Assembly: GCA_965232575.1 (NCBI GenBank)
Contig: CBDDPZ010000009.1
Coordinates: 1,798,001-1,862,000 of the forward strand
DNA from: Bin5 sp965232575
GTDB lineage: Bacteria > Chloroflexota > Anaerolineae > Caldilineales > Caldilineaceae
Direction of reading: 5' to 3'
DNA: 64,000 nucleotides
Shown: in pieces, positions 42,589-51,779 of the stretch
How the letters are laid out: every line of letters begins with the position of its first letter
Position numbering within the stretch: position 1 is the stretch's first letter
Program-made: the position numbers and the translations under genes
The notes under the pieces: model-generated
Told to the model about the DNA's origin: nothing
The model's database searches: none
The model's input: only the letters and a program-made list of their open reading frames with translations

Positions 42589-43803
42589 TTATCGACCTAA
42601 AATGACGTCGCCCTCTTCGAGACCTTCCAGCACTTCGACCATACCCTGGCTTTCCAGACCGGTACGGATGTCGATGCGGCGCTGGCGGTCGCCATCCTGG
42701 ACAACGACAAAGGTGCGGCCACCGAAACGGCGCACGGCGGCGTCGGGCAGCAGGAGCGTGTCGTCGCGCACGGCGGCGACGACTTCGATGTTGATAAATT
42801 CGCCGGCGACGAGCGGGGGCGTTTCTCCCTCCACGGCGAGGTGAATGGAACCAGGAAAGCCGGGGGTGAAGCGATCGCCGGAGGAGATGGTGGGCAACTT
42901 GGCGATGTGCACGGGAAACGGCTCGTCCTGCGCCCAGCGATGAATTGCGGTGACCTCCTGGCCGATGACGAGGTCGGAGGCGCGGGCGCTCTGGCTGGAG
43001 ACGATCAGTTCGACGGGTTCGGGTTCAACGATGACGATGAAGGGGGAGAAAGCGGGCACGTCGGCGCGGCGCTGCGGAGGTTCCAGGGGGCCGCGCATGC
43101 TGTTGAGGCCGATGCCGACGGCGACGACCTGGCCGGTAAAGGGTGCGCGGATACGGCGTTCCTCGACCTGGCGTTCGAGGGCGGCGACGGCCAATTTGGC
43201 GCGGGCGACCGCCTGTTCCAGGGATGGGTCCACACGGCTCTCAATTTCTCGCAGGTTCACTTGCGCCAGGTCGAACGCCACTTCCTGGAGGGCGATCTCG
43301 TTTGTGCCACCGGCCTCGCGGGCTTGCTGCAGGAGCAGCTCGGCGCGGCGGGCCTCCAACTGCGCTCTTTCCAGATCGAAGGTCAGTTCGTTTTCATAGA
43401 CCCAGAGGACGCTTTCGGCGCGGGAAAGGTCGAGGCGGGCCTGCTCCAGCTGTTCGAGCAGATCGGGCATTATGAGTTCGGCGAGAATCTGGCCTTCTTC
43501 GGCCTGTTCCCCTTCGTTTACAAGGATAGCGCCCAGTTTCCCGTCGACGGCGAAGGCGAGCGGCTCCCAACGTAAAGGGGCGACTTCGGCGATGACTTGG
43601 AAGCGGTCTTCGATGGAGCCGCGGGTTACGGTATACCTTTTCTGCTCTGAGGGCACCGGCGTGGGCCAGGGTGTGGGCGTTGGGACAGCGCGCACGGGCG
43701 TAAGGCAGCCGGCGATCGCGGACGCAAGCAAAGGCAGGAGCAGCAGGACGGTGTACGTCGCGCGGGAGCGAGTGAAGGGGCTCATTGCAGGTGAGGCAGA
43801 CAT
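42589..43803 (-). CDS. HlyD/MacA-like adaptor (membrane fusion) lipoprotein
   Basis: A 404-residue adaptor with a lipoprotein signal (LLLLPLLASAIAGC), a lipoyl/barrel-sandwich half-motif near VDGKLGAILVNEGEQAEEGQ, a coiled-coil hairpin of about 100 residues (LLEQLEQARLDLSRAESVLW and following), then RAPFTGQVVAVG, the second half-motif, and beta-barrel domains to the end. It begins the adaptor-permease-ATPase unit. MacA-type adaptors contact an outer-membrane channel in diderms; a lipidated one in a Chloroflexota-like cell, which may lack a classical outer membrane, would act outside the cytoplasmic membrane. Start codon at 43803 or the ATG at 43785. Confidence 0.88.
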   Translation of the reverse strand: MSASPAMSPFTRSRATYTVLLLLPLLASAIAGCLTPVRAVPTPTPWPTPVPSEQKRYTVTRGSIEDRFQVIAEVAPLRWEPLAFAVDGKLGAILVNEGEQAEEGQILAELIMPDLLEQLEQARLDLSRAESVLWVYENELTFDLERAQLEARRAELLLQQAREAGGTNEIALQEVAFDLAQVNLREIESRVDPSLEQAVARAKLAVAALERQVEERRIRAPFTGQVVAVGIGLNSMRGPLEPPQRRADVPAFSPFIVIVEPEPVELIVSSQSARASDLVIGQEVTAIHRWAQDEPFPVHIAKLPTISSGDRFTPGFPGSIHLAVEGETPPLVAGEFINIEVVAAVRDDTLLLPDAAVRRFGGRTFVVVQDGDRQRRIDIRTGLESQGMVEVLEGLEEGDVILGR

Positions 43804-44135
43804 CTCTGATTTCTGGATAGAGTTACGTTACGATTAAATAGTGGCGCGTGCCGGGCGAGTGGAAGCAGTTGGCCGCAATTAGGCTAATCGCAAACGGTTT
43901 CATTGTCAACTCGATAGGGGGAACTGCAGGCGGCCCGATTCGGTTGGCGTCTGTCTGGGTCTGTGTTACCGTATTGGTTATGTCCGGCGCTGTCCCGGAG
44001 GCGGCCCGGGTTGTTGAATTTTGGGACGAGTTCGCCCGTCACCGCTTGTTGGACGCTCCGGCCCGAAAGTAGACTAGTCAGAACAGGTCGCCCGTAAGAT
44101 GTCAGGCATTGGCGATGCCTGAGGCTGGAGCAAAG
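43804..44135. other. Intergenic region between divergent exporter and MFS genes
   Basis: Divergent promoter region. It contains no credible gene. I find no confident promoter; the minus-strand TATTTA near 43835 could be a weak -10 for the adaptor gene. Confidence 0.4.
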
Positions 44136-45434
44136 ATGATAACAAAAGAATTATTGAGCCGAGCCGTTATGTGGATCGAGACGGCGCTGGCCGGCTCATT
44201 ATCGCCCTCAGTACGCCGGGTCATGCATATCGAGCTTTCGATGTCGCTGGCCTACGGCGTTTTTTATGCCACGATCATCCCCTTCACGCAGGTTGTGCTG
44301 CGTCGTTTGGGCGCCTCGGTTGATATGCTGGCGCTTTATACGGCGCTTCTTTTTGTCGGCTCGGTTTTCACCTCGTTCAGCATCGTGTTGATGCGCCGCC
44401 GGCGTACGATCAACATTATCGTTTTCTGCTGGCTGCTGGGGCGTTCGCTCTTTTTGCTTACCGCGTTCGTGACGGGCGCGGTGCAGCTGATGGCGATCGG
44501 CATCGTGTTCGGGCTGCTGGAAGCATTTGTCATCCCGGCGTACACGCGCGTAATTCAGAAGATCTATCCTGAAAGCGGGCGGGGGAAGGTGATGTCCACT
44601 GTGCGGATGGGGCGCGTATCGGTGATCCTTCTGGTCACGCCACTGGCCGGGTGGGCATTGGACAAGGTAGGTTATCAGGTACTCTTCCCTATTGGCGCGC
44701 TTTTTGGCATTCTAGCCACATATCTCTTCACGCGCATTGACCTCGACGAGGGGGAATTGCCGCCGCGCCAAACAAAGGCGTTTTCCGATCTGTGGCAGAT
44801 CGTGCGCAGCGACAGAAATTTCGCCGTCTACCTGGTCAGTTACTCGCTGTTCGGGCTTGGTGGGCTGCTAAGCTGGCCGCTTTACCCGGTTGTACAGGTG
44901 GACCGTTTGCAACTCTCCTATTCGGAAATCGGATTACTGGGCCTGGTGGAGTCGGTTACCTGGTTTTTCAGCTATCTGTTGTGGGGACGGACGATCGACA
45001 AGCGGGGCGGTCTATTCGTCGTACGGGCTATCGCGGCGCTCTCGATCGTGACGCCGCTCACTTACATGTCGGCACAAAGCCTGTGGATGTTGATGCCGTC
45101 GGCTATTGCGCGGGGGCTGGGGATGGCTGGTTTCGAGCTGGGGCGGATCAGCGCGGGCATCCAGCTGGCGGACCCGGAGAGGGTGACTGAGTATGCAGCG
45201 ATTCAGTCGACTGTGGTGGGGCTGCGGGGACTGGTGGCGCCGCTGGTGACGGTGGGTCTATTGCGTCTGGGTGCGCCGCACAGCGTGGTGTTTTTGTTGA
45301 GTGTGGTGTTCCTGGTGATGGGGTGGGTCATGTTTGGGCGGGTTGAGGCGCCGACACCGGGGGACGAGGGTTACAGCGAACGGCAGAGGTTGCGGTACCG
45401 GTGGCCGTTCCGGCGGCGGATTTCGCGGGTGTAG
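44136..45434 (+). CDS. Major facilitator superfamily transporter
   Basis: A 432-residue integral membrane protein with about twelve hydrophobic segments, e.g. LSLAYGVFYATIIPFTQVVL, LFVGSVFTSFSIVLM and SYSLFGLGGLLSWPLYPVVQ. A loop after the fifth segment (KIYPESGRGKVMSTVRMGR) is consistent with an MFS A-loop. The ATG at 44136 is chosen because GGAG lies 9 nt upstream; an ATG at 44109 is in frame but has no site. It is monocistronic by position. Substrate unknown; sugar or drug efflux cannot be told apart. Confidence 0.85.
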   Translation: MITKELLSRAVMWIETALAGSLSPSVRRVMHIELSMSLAYGVFYATIIPFTQVVLRRLGASVDMLALYTALLFVGSVFTSFSIVLMRRRRTINIIVFCWLLGRSLFLLTAFVTGAVQLMAIGIVFGLLEAFVIPAYTRVIQKIYPESGRGKVMSTVRMGRVSVILLVTPLAGWALDKVGYQVLFPIGALFGILATYLFTRIDLDEGELPPRQTKAFSDLWQIVRSDRNFAVYLVSYSLFGLGGLLSWPLYPVVQVDRLQLSYSEIGLLGLVESVTWFFSYLLWGRTIDKRGGLFVVRAIAALSIVTPLTYMSAQSLWMLMPSAIARGLGMAGFELGRISAGIQLADPERVTEYAAIQSTVVGLRGLVAPLVTVGLLRLGAPHSVVFLLSVVFLVMGWVMFGRVEAPTPGDEGYSERQRLRYRWPFRRRISRV

Positions 45435-45668
45435 ATGGGGGGTTAGTTGTAAGGAGCGCTTTCTATCGGTTCGAACGTTGCAACAGTTTCCCGTTGGAGG
45501 GGTTGAGTATTTGAGGGGCTGCGACCAAAATTGGGGAGAGCCGAGAAGAGTCTGTCTCCCTTCATTTTACTGTTGTTGACCGTGATATGGCGCTTGCTCA
45601 TTTCCGCTAAGTGTTGGTAGGATTGCTGCCATGAAAACTACCTATTGAAATCCATGATGAACTGCTAA

Positions 45669-46055
45669 CATGAGGCTGCGTACGCAATTTTGCGCAGTTT
45701 GGCTGAAGGCAACAGGGACTGGGCGATCCCCTAGCCTTGTTGTTTTGAGTTCCTGAGCATTGTGACAAATCGCCGAATCTGGAAAGAGGCTGCCACGTCG
45801 CCAGAACTTGCATGGCAGCAACTCGAAGCGTGGATTGCGTCACCCGTCAATCATCTTATTGGAGAGACCGACGGCTTTCTTGAGATATTGGGCAGACTTG
45901 TACAGCGTCCGCGGGTGCGAGGCGCCATTGTCCATGACGCAAGGATTGCTGCGATCTGCCTTGCCTACGGTACAGAAGTGCTGCTTATTCGTGATCGGGA
46001 CTACGCTCTGTTTTCGGAACTCAATACTCGGAACCCGTTCAACAGTGAGGGATGA
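45669..46055 (+). pseudogene. Decayed PIN-domain (VapC-like) toxin
   Basis: In one frame the sequence reads HEAAYAILRSLAEGNRDWAI, then P, an amber TAG at 45732-45734 where the family has Trp (IP-W-P), then PCCFEFLSIVTNRRIWKEA, then the intact C-terminal half VHDARIAAICLAYGTEVLL and RDRDYALF. The N-terminal 40 or so residues with the first catalytic Asp are broken by a TAA and cannot be joined. The D-x-R-I-A and the terminal D-x-D-F-like (RDRDYALF) motifs are those of PIN nucleases. The stop and missing N terminus mean no working toxin. No antitoxin is adjacent. Confidence 0.7.
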
Positions 46056-46188
46056 CCAGGAATACCGATTCAAGCGAAAGACGTTTACGGCCCTCAATAG
46101 CCGTGAGGCGCTATTCGAAAGCCCCCACCGCCACACAGAATAGCTCAAGAAACATAACCCTCTCAGGTGATCCATAGAAAGGAACCAT

Positions 46189-47289
46189 ATGAATACCTAT
46201 CGAGCCGGGCTGGTTGGATGCGGCCGGATTGGCACTCTTTGGGAAACGGACCCGCCTACGCCGCTAACGCATGCGGGTGGGCTGGCGGTATGTGCGCAGA
46301 CGGAGCTTGTAGCCGGGGCAAGTCGGGGCAACGAGCATCTGCAGCAGTTCGGGCGCATGTGGGATGTGGACGCTCTTTACCTGGACTACCGGCAGATGCT
46401 GGAGCAGGAAAAGCTGGACATTGTGTGTGTGGCGACGCATCCGGGGCTGCACCGGGACATCGTCGAGGCCGCGGTCGAAAACGGCGCTAAGGGCATTCTG
46501 TGTGAGAAACCGCTGGCGCTGAGTTTGGAGGATGGGGACGCGATTGTGGCGGCTTGCCGGAGTACAGGATGTGTGTTGTCGGTGAATCACTCGCGGCGCT
46601 GGAACCCGGCTTTCATCAAGGCGAAGGAGATGCTCGATGACGGCGCGATCGGCGAGTTGATCTCGATGCTGGGCATTTGCCAGGGCGTCAAGCCGTTTCC
46701 GGCGTGGACGGCGGACGAAGAGGGGCCGCTGATCCACGACGCTGTGCATACGATGGACCTCTTCCGAATCTATGCGGGCGATGTCAAATTGGTCGTCGGC
46801 ACGGCGCACCGGCGCCACCGCCATGAGTTTCGGGTGGAGGACATCAGCGATGCGATCTTCAGTTTCCATTCGGGGGTCAGCGCGGTGTGCATGGCCAACG
46901 AATTGACACGGTATGCGAGGTTCGGACTTGAGCTGCAAGGTACAGATGGCGTAATCAGCCTGGAATATGCGGGCAACCAGTGGCTGTTAGGTGTCGATAC
47001 GACAGACCGCCTGAACGAGCCGGACTCCCGCATTGAGTGGTATACGCTGGAGCCACAGCCTTTTCCGGAGATCGAAGAGGCCAGCTCGATCCAACTGGCG
47101 GTCGAGGAGCTGGTGCGCTGCATCGAGGATGGAGGCGAACCGAGCTCGAACGGAGAGGACGGGGTGGCCTCGCTGGAGATGGTGATGGCGGTTTACGAGT
47201 CGCAACGCCAGGGGAACAGTCCGGTAGAACTGCCGCTGGCCGACCGCTCTTCGCAGTTGTACATGTTAAGGGACGAAGGGCATTTCTAA
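46189..47289 (+). CDS. Gfo/Idh/MocA-family oxidoreductase
   Basis: A 366-residue NAD(P)-dependent dehydrogenase. The Rossmann motif YRAGLVGCGRIGTLWET is at 4-20, EKP is in CEKPLALSL, and the active-site helix is IHDAVHTMDLFRIYAGDV. AAGGAACC lies 3-10 nt before ATG. It begins a likely three- to four-gene unit with the propeller glycosidase-like protein (30 nt downstream) and the SDR, which is compatible with oxidative metabolism of a released sugar. Confidence 0.9.
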   Translation: MNTYRAGLVGCGRIGTLWETDPPTPLTHAGGLAVCAQTELVAGASRGNEHLQQFGRMWDVDALYLDYRQMLEQEKLDIVCVATHPGLHRDIVEAAVENGAKGILCEKPLALSLEDGDAIVAACRSTGCVLSVNHSRRWNPAFIKAKEMLDDGAIGELISMLGICQGVKPFPAWTADEEGPLIHDAVHTMDLFRIYAGDVKLVVGTAHRRHRHEFRVEDISDAIFSFHSGVSAVCMANELTRYARFGLELQGTDGVISLEYAGNQWLLGVDTTDRLNEPDSRIEWYTLEPQPFPEIEEASSIQLAVEELVRCIEDGGEPSSNGEDGVASLEMVMAVYESQRQGNSPVELPLADRSSQLYMLRDEGHF

Positions 47290-47319
47290 GACTGGCATTG
47301 CCAGGAAAGAGGGTCCGAA

Positions 47320-48801
47320 ATGAAACATCTCTTCATCGACGATCACGAGGTCGAAGCGATCGACAATCTGGCGCGCAAGCTGCACCAACCGCAGAAGGCG
47401 CGTGACAATGTCGTGATCCGGCCGGAGTACCGCTGGGAGAACAACTCGATCCAGGTACGGACTTCGCCGGTGTGGCTGCCGGACGAGGGGATCTTCAAGA
47501 TGATCTACCTTACCGGCGCGGAGGAGCTGGATCCCGAAGTCAAGTTTGATGCTACGGGCGCGGCGGCCGTCGTTGAGAGGTACGCCTGTTACGCCACTTC
47601 GGAGGACGGCGTGAACTGGGAGAAGCCCTTCCTGGGCCTGTACGACTATCCTGCGCCGACCTGGCGGGGCACACCGGTTGGCTTAGAGAACAACATCCTG
47701 CCCAGCGCGCAAGGCATGCTGCAGGGGCCGGTCTACGACCCGCATGATCCGGACCCGAGCCGGCGTTTCAAGGGGCTACGATACGGGGAGAGTGAATTGC
47801 GATCGATGGTGTCGGCAAACTTTTTGCACTGGGAAGAGCTGGATGTTCCCTCTCTTCACAGCCATGATGAGTCGCACCTGACGTACGATGAGGCGCGCAG
47901 GCAGTTCATTGCCGCGGCCAAACGGAACGGGCCTTACGGTCGTTCCTGGCAGCTGTACACGAGCAAGAATTTCGCGGACTGGGAGGAGCACGGGCTGATC
48001 TTTCATGCCGATCAGACCGATCAGGAGAACGGTTTTGAACGGCTGCAGAGGTTCTTCGACGACCCGGCCTACCGTAGCCCGATCTATAACCGGCCGGAGG
48101 AGTGGCGTACGGACGTCTACAACTTCCCCATATTTCCGTATGAGGGGCTTTACCTGGCGACGCCGGTGATGCACCATTGGGCGGGGAAACATCCGCCGAT
48201 GTATGAGAACGTTGACAGCCGTAAGTCGGTGGAACTGGCATCGAGTCGTAATCTGCTGGATTGGGAGCGGGTGGCGGGTCGGGCGCCGTTTTTGGAGCTG
48301 TCGCCGGTCAGCGACGGCGAGACGTATGATACGGGCCAGATCGTGATTCTGAACAGGCCTGTGGAGCGGAACAACGAGCTGTGGTTCTACTATATGGGCT
48401 TCCGGTATCGTAATCTTTCGATTGAGGACGTCCTGAACAGGCGTTACCTGGATGGCAGCGCCATGTGCATGGCGCGGCTGCGGATGGACGGGTTCGTTTC
48501 GCTCAAGGGAGGCATTGAGTGGGGGTCGGTGCTGACGAAACCGATCGAGGTCAGCGGCGACACGTTGCACGTGAACGCGGATTCGTGGCGGGGCCGGGTA
48601 ATTGCCGAAGTAGTTGACGCAGGGAGTGGTAAGGCTGTGGACGGCTACACGAAGGACGATTGTGTCCCGGTTATGATGGACAGTATTGACGAGTGCGTTC
48701 AGTGGCGCGGCGGGCGCGAGCTGAGTGAATTGGTGGGGCAGACGGTGCGCTTGCGCTTCCATCTGTGGCAGTCGGAGTTGTATTCCTACTGGTTCAGTTG
48801 A
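47320..48801 (+). CDS. Beta-propeller glycosidase-like protein (GH32/43/130-like fold)
   Basis: A 493-residue protein with repeated aromatic/Asp-rich blade motifs (YACYATSEDGVNWEKP, SANFLHWEEL, YTSKNFADWEEHGLIF, SSRNLLDWERV) typical of five-bladed furanosidase or arabinanase propellers in families 32, 43, 68 and 130. A beta-sandwich-like tail follows from about 390 onward. There is no signal peptide, so it may act inside the cell. The catalytic Asp/Glu triad cannot be fixed by eye. It follows the Gfo/Idh gene by 30 nt. I cannot name the family with certainty. Confidence 0.7.
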   Translation: MKHLFIDDHEVEAIDNLARKLHQPQKARDNVVIRPEYRWENNSIQVRTSPVWLPDEGIFKMIYLTGAEELDPEVKFDATGAAAVVERYACYATSEDGVNWEKPFLGLYDYPAPTWRGTPVGLENNILPSAQGMLQGPVYDPHDPDPSRRFKGLRYGESELRSMVSANFLHWEELDVPSLHSHDESHLTYDEARRQFIAAAKRNGPYGRSWQLYTSKNFADWEEHGLIFHADQTDQENGFERLQRFFDDPAYRSPIYNRPEEWRTDVYNFPIFPYEGLYLATPVMHHWAGKHPPMYENVDSRKSVELASSRNLLDWERVAGRAPFLELSPVSDGETYDTGQIVILNRPVERNNELWFYYMGFRYRNLSIEDVLNRRYLDGSAMCMARLRMDGFVSLKGGIEWGSVLTKPIEVSGDTLHVNADSWRGRVIAEVVDAGSGKAVDGYTKDDCVPVMMDSIDECVQWRGGRELSELVGQTVRLRFHLWQSELYSYWFS

Positions 48802-48804
48802 GGA

Positions 48805-48872
48805 TTATCCGCGAAGGGCCACAAAGAACATCTCTTATCTATCCGCGAAGGGGCGCGAAGAACACTTTTCAG
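48805..48872. repeat. Two copies of the ~34-bp dispersed intergenic repeat
   Basis: TATCCGCGAAGGGCCACAAA and ATCCGCGAAGGGGCGCGAAG, each followed by GAACA and a T-rich spacer, in the gap before the SDR gene. Confidence 0.7.
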
Positions 48873-48926
48873 GGATCATGCGGGTTCTTTGGTTGAAAGA
48901 TAGTGCATTAGAAATGGAGTTTTGTG

Positions 48927-49742
48927 ATGAGACGATTTGAGGGAAAGACGGCTCTGGTTACCGGCGCGTCGCTGGGGATTGGGCGCGGGATCGCGCTTTG
49001 CCTGGCGGAGGAGGGCGCGAATGTGGTCGTGAACTACCGTACTTCGGAGGCGGAAGCCCACAGCGCGGCTGAGGAGATCCGGGGGATGGGTAGTGAGGCG
49101 CTGGTGTGGCAGGCGGACGTTTCGGACCGCAGCGCGATTGCGGCGATGATCGAGGGGTCGGTTGAGCGCTTTGGCCGCCTTGATGTGGCGGTGGCGAATG
49201 CGGCGGTCTCGATCCGGGAGCCGGTGGTGGAGGCGAAGTGGGAGAATGTGATGCGCACGTTCGAGGTCACGCAGTTCGGGGTTTTTCACACGTGCCAGCT
49301 GGCGGCGCAGCAGATGCTGAAGCAGCCGCTCACGGGGCGCAGCCGGGGCAAGATCGTGATCATCAGCTCGGTGCACGAGGAGATTGCGTTCCCCAGCAGC
49401 GGGGCATACAACATGTCGAAGGCGGCGATCAATCATCTGGGGCGGACGATGGCGGCCGAGCTGGCGGGGGACCGGATCAATGTCAACGTGATCAATCCCG
49501 GCTGGATCGACACGCCGGGGGAACGCAGTTTTTACAGCGAGGAGGAGATAGCGGAAGGCGGAAAGCGCATCCCCTGGGGGCGGATAGGCGTGCCGGAGGA
49601 TATTGGCAAGGCGGCGGCCTATCTGGCCAGCGATGATGCGGACTACGCGACCGGTTCGATATTGCGGGTTGACGGGGGGTTTGTACACGGTCTTGTGCTG
49701 CCGGAAGCGGATGACGGCAGTGGTCAGAACTGCAGTGGTTAG
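48927..49742 (+). CDS. Short-chain dehydrogenase/reductase (glucose-1-dehydrogenase-like)
   Basis: A 271-residue classical SDR. TGASLGIGRG (about 11-20) binds NAD(P), NAAVS follows strand four, IIISSVHEE carries the catalytic Ser, and YNMSKAA gives Tyr-x3-Lys. ATG at 48927 has GGAG 7 nt upstream, and a GTG three bases earlier is unlikely. The last residues (DDGSGQNCSG) are encoded by the repeated string AACTGCAGTGG, which also supplies the stop, as in the DegT gene at 16157. Substrate possibly a hexose or rhamnose; not proven. Confidence 0.87.
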   Translation: MRRFEGKTALVTGASLGIGRGIALCLAEEGANVVVNYRTSEAEAHSAAEEIRGMGSEALVWQADVSDRSAIAAMIEGSVERFGRLDVAVANAAVSIREPVVEAKWENVMRTFEVTQFGVFHTCQLAAQQMLKQPLTGRSRGKIVIISSVHEEIAFPSSGAYNMSKAAINHLGRTMAAELAGDRINVNVINPGWIDTPGERSFYSEEEIAEGGKRIPWGRIGVPEDIGKAAAYLASDDADYATGSILRVDGGFVHGLVLPEADDGSGQNCSG

Positions 49743-49801
49743 TGGTAAGTGGTCAGTAAGGGGTTCGGTGTGAGAAGCTGACTTCAAGAGGGGAGTGTCG
49801 G

Positions 49802-51280
49802 ATGAGGGTTGCGACGGGTGGGCTGAGTCACGAGAGCAGTACATTCACGCCGGTGCCGACGACGATAGAGAGCTATCGGGAGAGGTTCCTGCTCGAGGGC
49901 GACGGGATCCTGAGTACGTTTGCGGAGACGAATACGCCGATCGGCGGATTTATCGACGGCGCAGAAGCGCATGGCTTTGAGCTGATTCCGACGTTGTTTG
50001 GCGAACCTCACCCGAGCGCGCCGACGCCGCGGCCGCTGTATGACGAACTGTTGGGACGCATTTTGGACGGGATCGCGAAGGCGATGCCGTTGGACGGCGT
50101 GCTGTTGGAGCTGCACGGGTCGATGTCGGTCGGGGATCTGGACGCGCCCGATGGGCTGGGAGATGCGGAGGGTCATCTGCTGGCGGCGGTGCGGGAGACG
50201 GTCGGTCCTGGAGTGCCGGTTCTGGCGCAACTCGACATTCATTCGAACATATCGCAGCAGATGGTAGAGATGGCGGATGTCCTGATCGGGCGGGAGAGCT
50301 ATCCGGAGGTCGACATGTCGGCGCGCGGCCGCGAGTGCGCGGATGTGCTGGTGCGGATTATGCGCGAGGGTCTGCGGCCGACGATGGCTTTGCACCAGAT
50401 TCCGATGGTGTGGGGGCTCAACCAGGTGACCGCGCACCCGCCGATGCGGGATGCGATCGCTGAGCTGCACCGGGTTGAGTCGCTGCCCGGCGTCGTGTGC
50501 GGCTCGATCGCCACTTGCTTTTTCCTGGCTGACGTGCCGGATATGGGCGCCTCGGTATACGTCGTGACCGACGATGACCAGGCTCAGGCACAGGAGCTGG
50601 CCGACCAGTTGGGTGAGTGGATTTATGCGCGGCGAGAGGACTGGCAGATGGAGCTGCTTCCGGCGCGGACGGCATTGGAAAGGGCGCAGACGGCCGGGCG
50701 GTACCCCATCATTCTGGCCGATTTGCAGGACAACCCGGGCGGCGGTTCGCCGGGGGACAGTACGGGCGTGTTGCAGACCTTTGTCGACATGCGTTTGGAG
50801 GATGCGTGCGTGCTCTATATTGTCGACCCTGAGGCGGCGGCTCTCTGCCACGAGGCGGGCGTTGGCGCGCGGCTGGCCCTGGAGGTGGGCGGCAAATCGT
50901 CTCGGTTGCAGGGAGATCCGGTGTCGATGGAGGTGGAGGTTGCGGCGCTGTCGGACGGGGTCTTCCGGTATGACGGGCCGATGTATGCGGGGCTGAGCGG
51001 GAACATGGGCCTGTCGGCGCACGTAGTTCAGGGCGGGATCCACGTGTTGCTGGTGAGCGGGCGGGAACAGCCCTTCGATACGGCCTTCGCGCGGACGCTG
51101 GGTTTGGACCCGCGGCAGATGCGGTACATTTGCGTGAAATCGAGCACGCATTTTCGCGCCGGGTTTGAATCCTGGGCGGGCGCGATCCATGTGGTGGCCG
51201 AGCCGAGCGTCCACAGCCTGCGCGATCTGCCCTTTCGGCGTCTCGGCCGCGACCTCTATCCGCTCACGACACGGGCGTAG
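49802..51280 (+). CDS. M81-family metallopeptidase (MlrC-like)
   Basis: A 492-residue zinc-type peptidase of the MlrC family, first known from the last step of microcystin breakdown but widespread in bacteria that do not degrade it. Features include an N-terminal MRVATGGLSHESSTFTP, VLAQLDIHSNISQQM, in which D and H are candidate metal ligands, and a C-terminal domain starting around 290. GAGGGGAG lies 7-14 nt upstream. It follows the SDR by 59 nt. In this genome it is more likely to act on small peptides or amides or in a catabolic setting than on microcystin. Confidence 0.88.
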   Translation: MRVATGGLSHESSTFTPVPTTIESYRERFLLEGDGILSTFAETNTPIGGFIDGAEAHGFELIPTLFGEPHPSAPTPRPLYDELLGRILDGIAKAMPLDGVLLELHGSMSVGDLDAPDGLGDAEGHLLAAVRETVGPGVPVLAQLDIHSNISQQMVEMADVLIGRESYPEVDMSARGRECADVLVRIMREGLRPTMALHQIPMVWGLNQVTAHPPMRDAIAELHRVESLPGVVCGSIATCFFLADVPDMGASVYVVTDDDQAQAQELADQLGEWIYARREDWQMELLPARTALERAQTAGRYPIILADLQDNPGGGSPGDSTGVLQTFVDMRLEDACVLYIVDPEAAALCHEAGVGARLALEVGGKSSRLQGDPVSMEVEVAALSDGVFRYDGPMYAGLSGNMGLSAHVVQGGIHVLLVSGREQPFDTAFARTLGLDPRQMRYICVKSSTHFRAGFESWAGAIHVVAEPSVHSLRDLPFRRLGRDLYPLTTRA

Positions 51281-51379
51281 CGGTTCTCCCCTGATGGCAG
51301 AAGGGTCGGGGCGGGAGACGCGGCCGCGTCTCCCTTCTCATTCTGTCAGCCAACTTCCTCGGAGAAACGTGAAGGAGAG

Positions 51380-51452
51380 CGCCCCCGGTAGGAGTCGAAC
51401 CTACGGCCAAAGGTTTAGGAAACCTCTGCTCTATCCTCTGAGCTACGGGGGC
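51380..51452 (-). tRNA. tRNA-Arg (anticodon CCU)
   Basis: The minus strand forms a full cloverleaf: acceptor GCCCCCG with CGGGGGC, D arm GCTC-AGAGGATA-GAGC, anticodon stem GAGGT/ACCTT around loop TTCCTAA, and T arm GTAGG-TTCGACT-CCTAC. The CCA end is not encoded. It decodes AGG. A promoter lies at 51477-51505. Confidence 0.97.
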
Positions 51453-51476
51453 AGGAAACGCTGCACACGCCAAAAG

Positions 51477-51505
51477 ACGATAGCACAAAGCTCCTGTCAG
51501 GTCAA
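51477..51505 (-). promoter_or_regulatory. Predicted promoter of tRNA-Arg
   Basis: TTGACC (51505-51500), 17-nt spacer and TATCGT (51482-51477), with TGC just before the -10, an extended -10 form also seen at rex and rsmG. Confidence 0.6.
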
Positions 51506-51779
51506 AGAAATCAGCCGATTCAGCGGCTGGCCCTCTCTCTATTTCCTTAACGCGGCCCGGCGAAAGCGGCAGTCTTGAGCGGGTCTGGTTGAGGGGCAGC
51601 AAGTTCGTCGATTTCGGGGGAGTGATGTACAATCGGCGGATATTGTATGCCCATCAATTGTCAATCGGCGCGCCGGTTGTCCGCGCCTTTGCGCGTGTTC
51701 TCCGGTTGTGAGGCAGTGCAAGACGCGGCTGACTGAAGCGATGGTGAGGTCCGCTCCGTACCCCAGATAGAGGCGTTGC
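51506..51779. other. Intergenic region between tRNA-Arg promoter and moxR-like gene
   Basis: No gene seen. It probably holds the plus-strand promoter of the MoxR cluster; TACAAT near 51628-51633 is a possible -10, with no good -35. Confidence 0.35.

Noticed and set aside
48876..49844. Minus-strand frame of 322 codons antisense to the SDR gene
   Set aside because: The sense strand carries a full SDR motif set; the antisense product is His/Arg-rich without motifs.
49784..51214. Minus-strand open frame of 476 codons antisense to the MlrC-like gene
   Set aside because: It is Arg/His/Pro-rich and without motifs; the sense strand encodes a clear M81-family protein.
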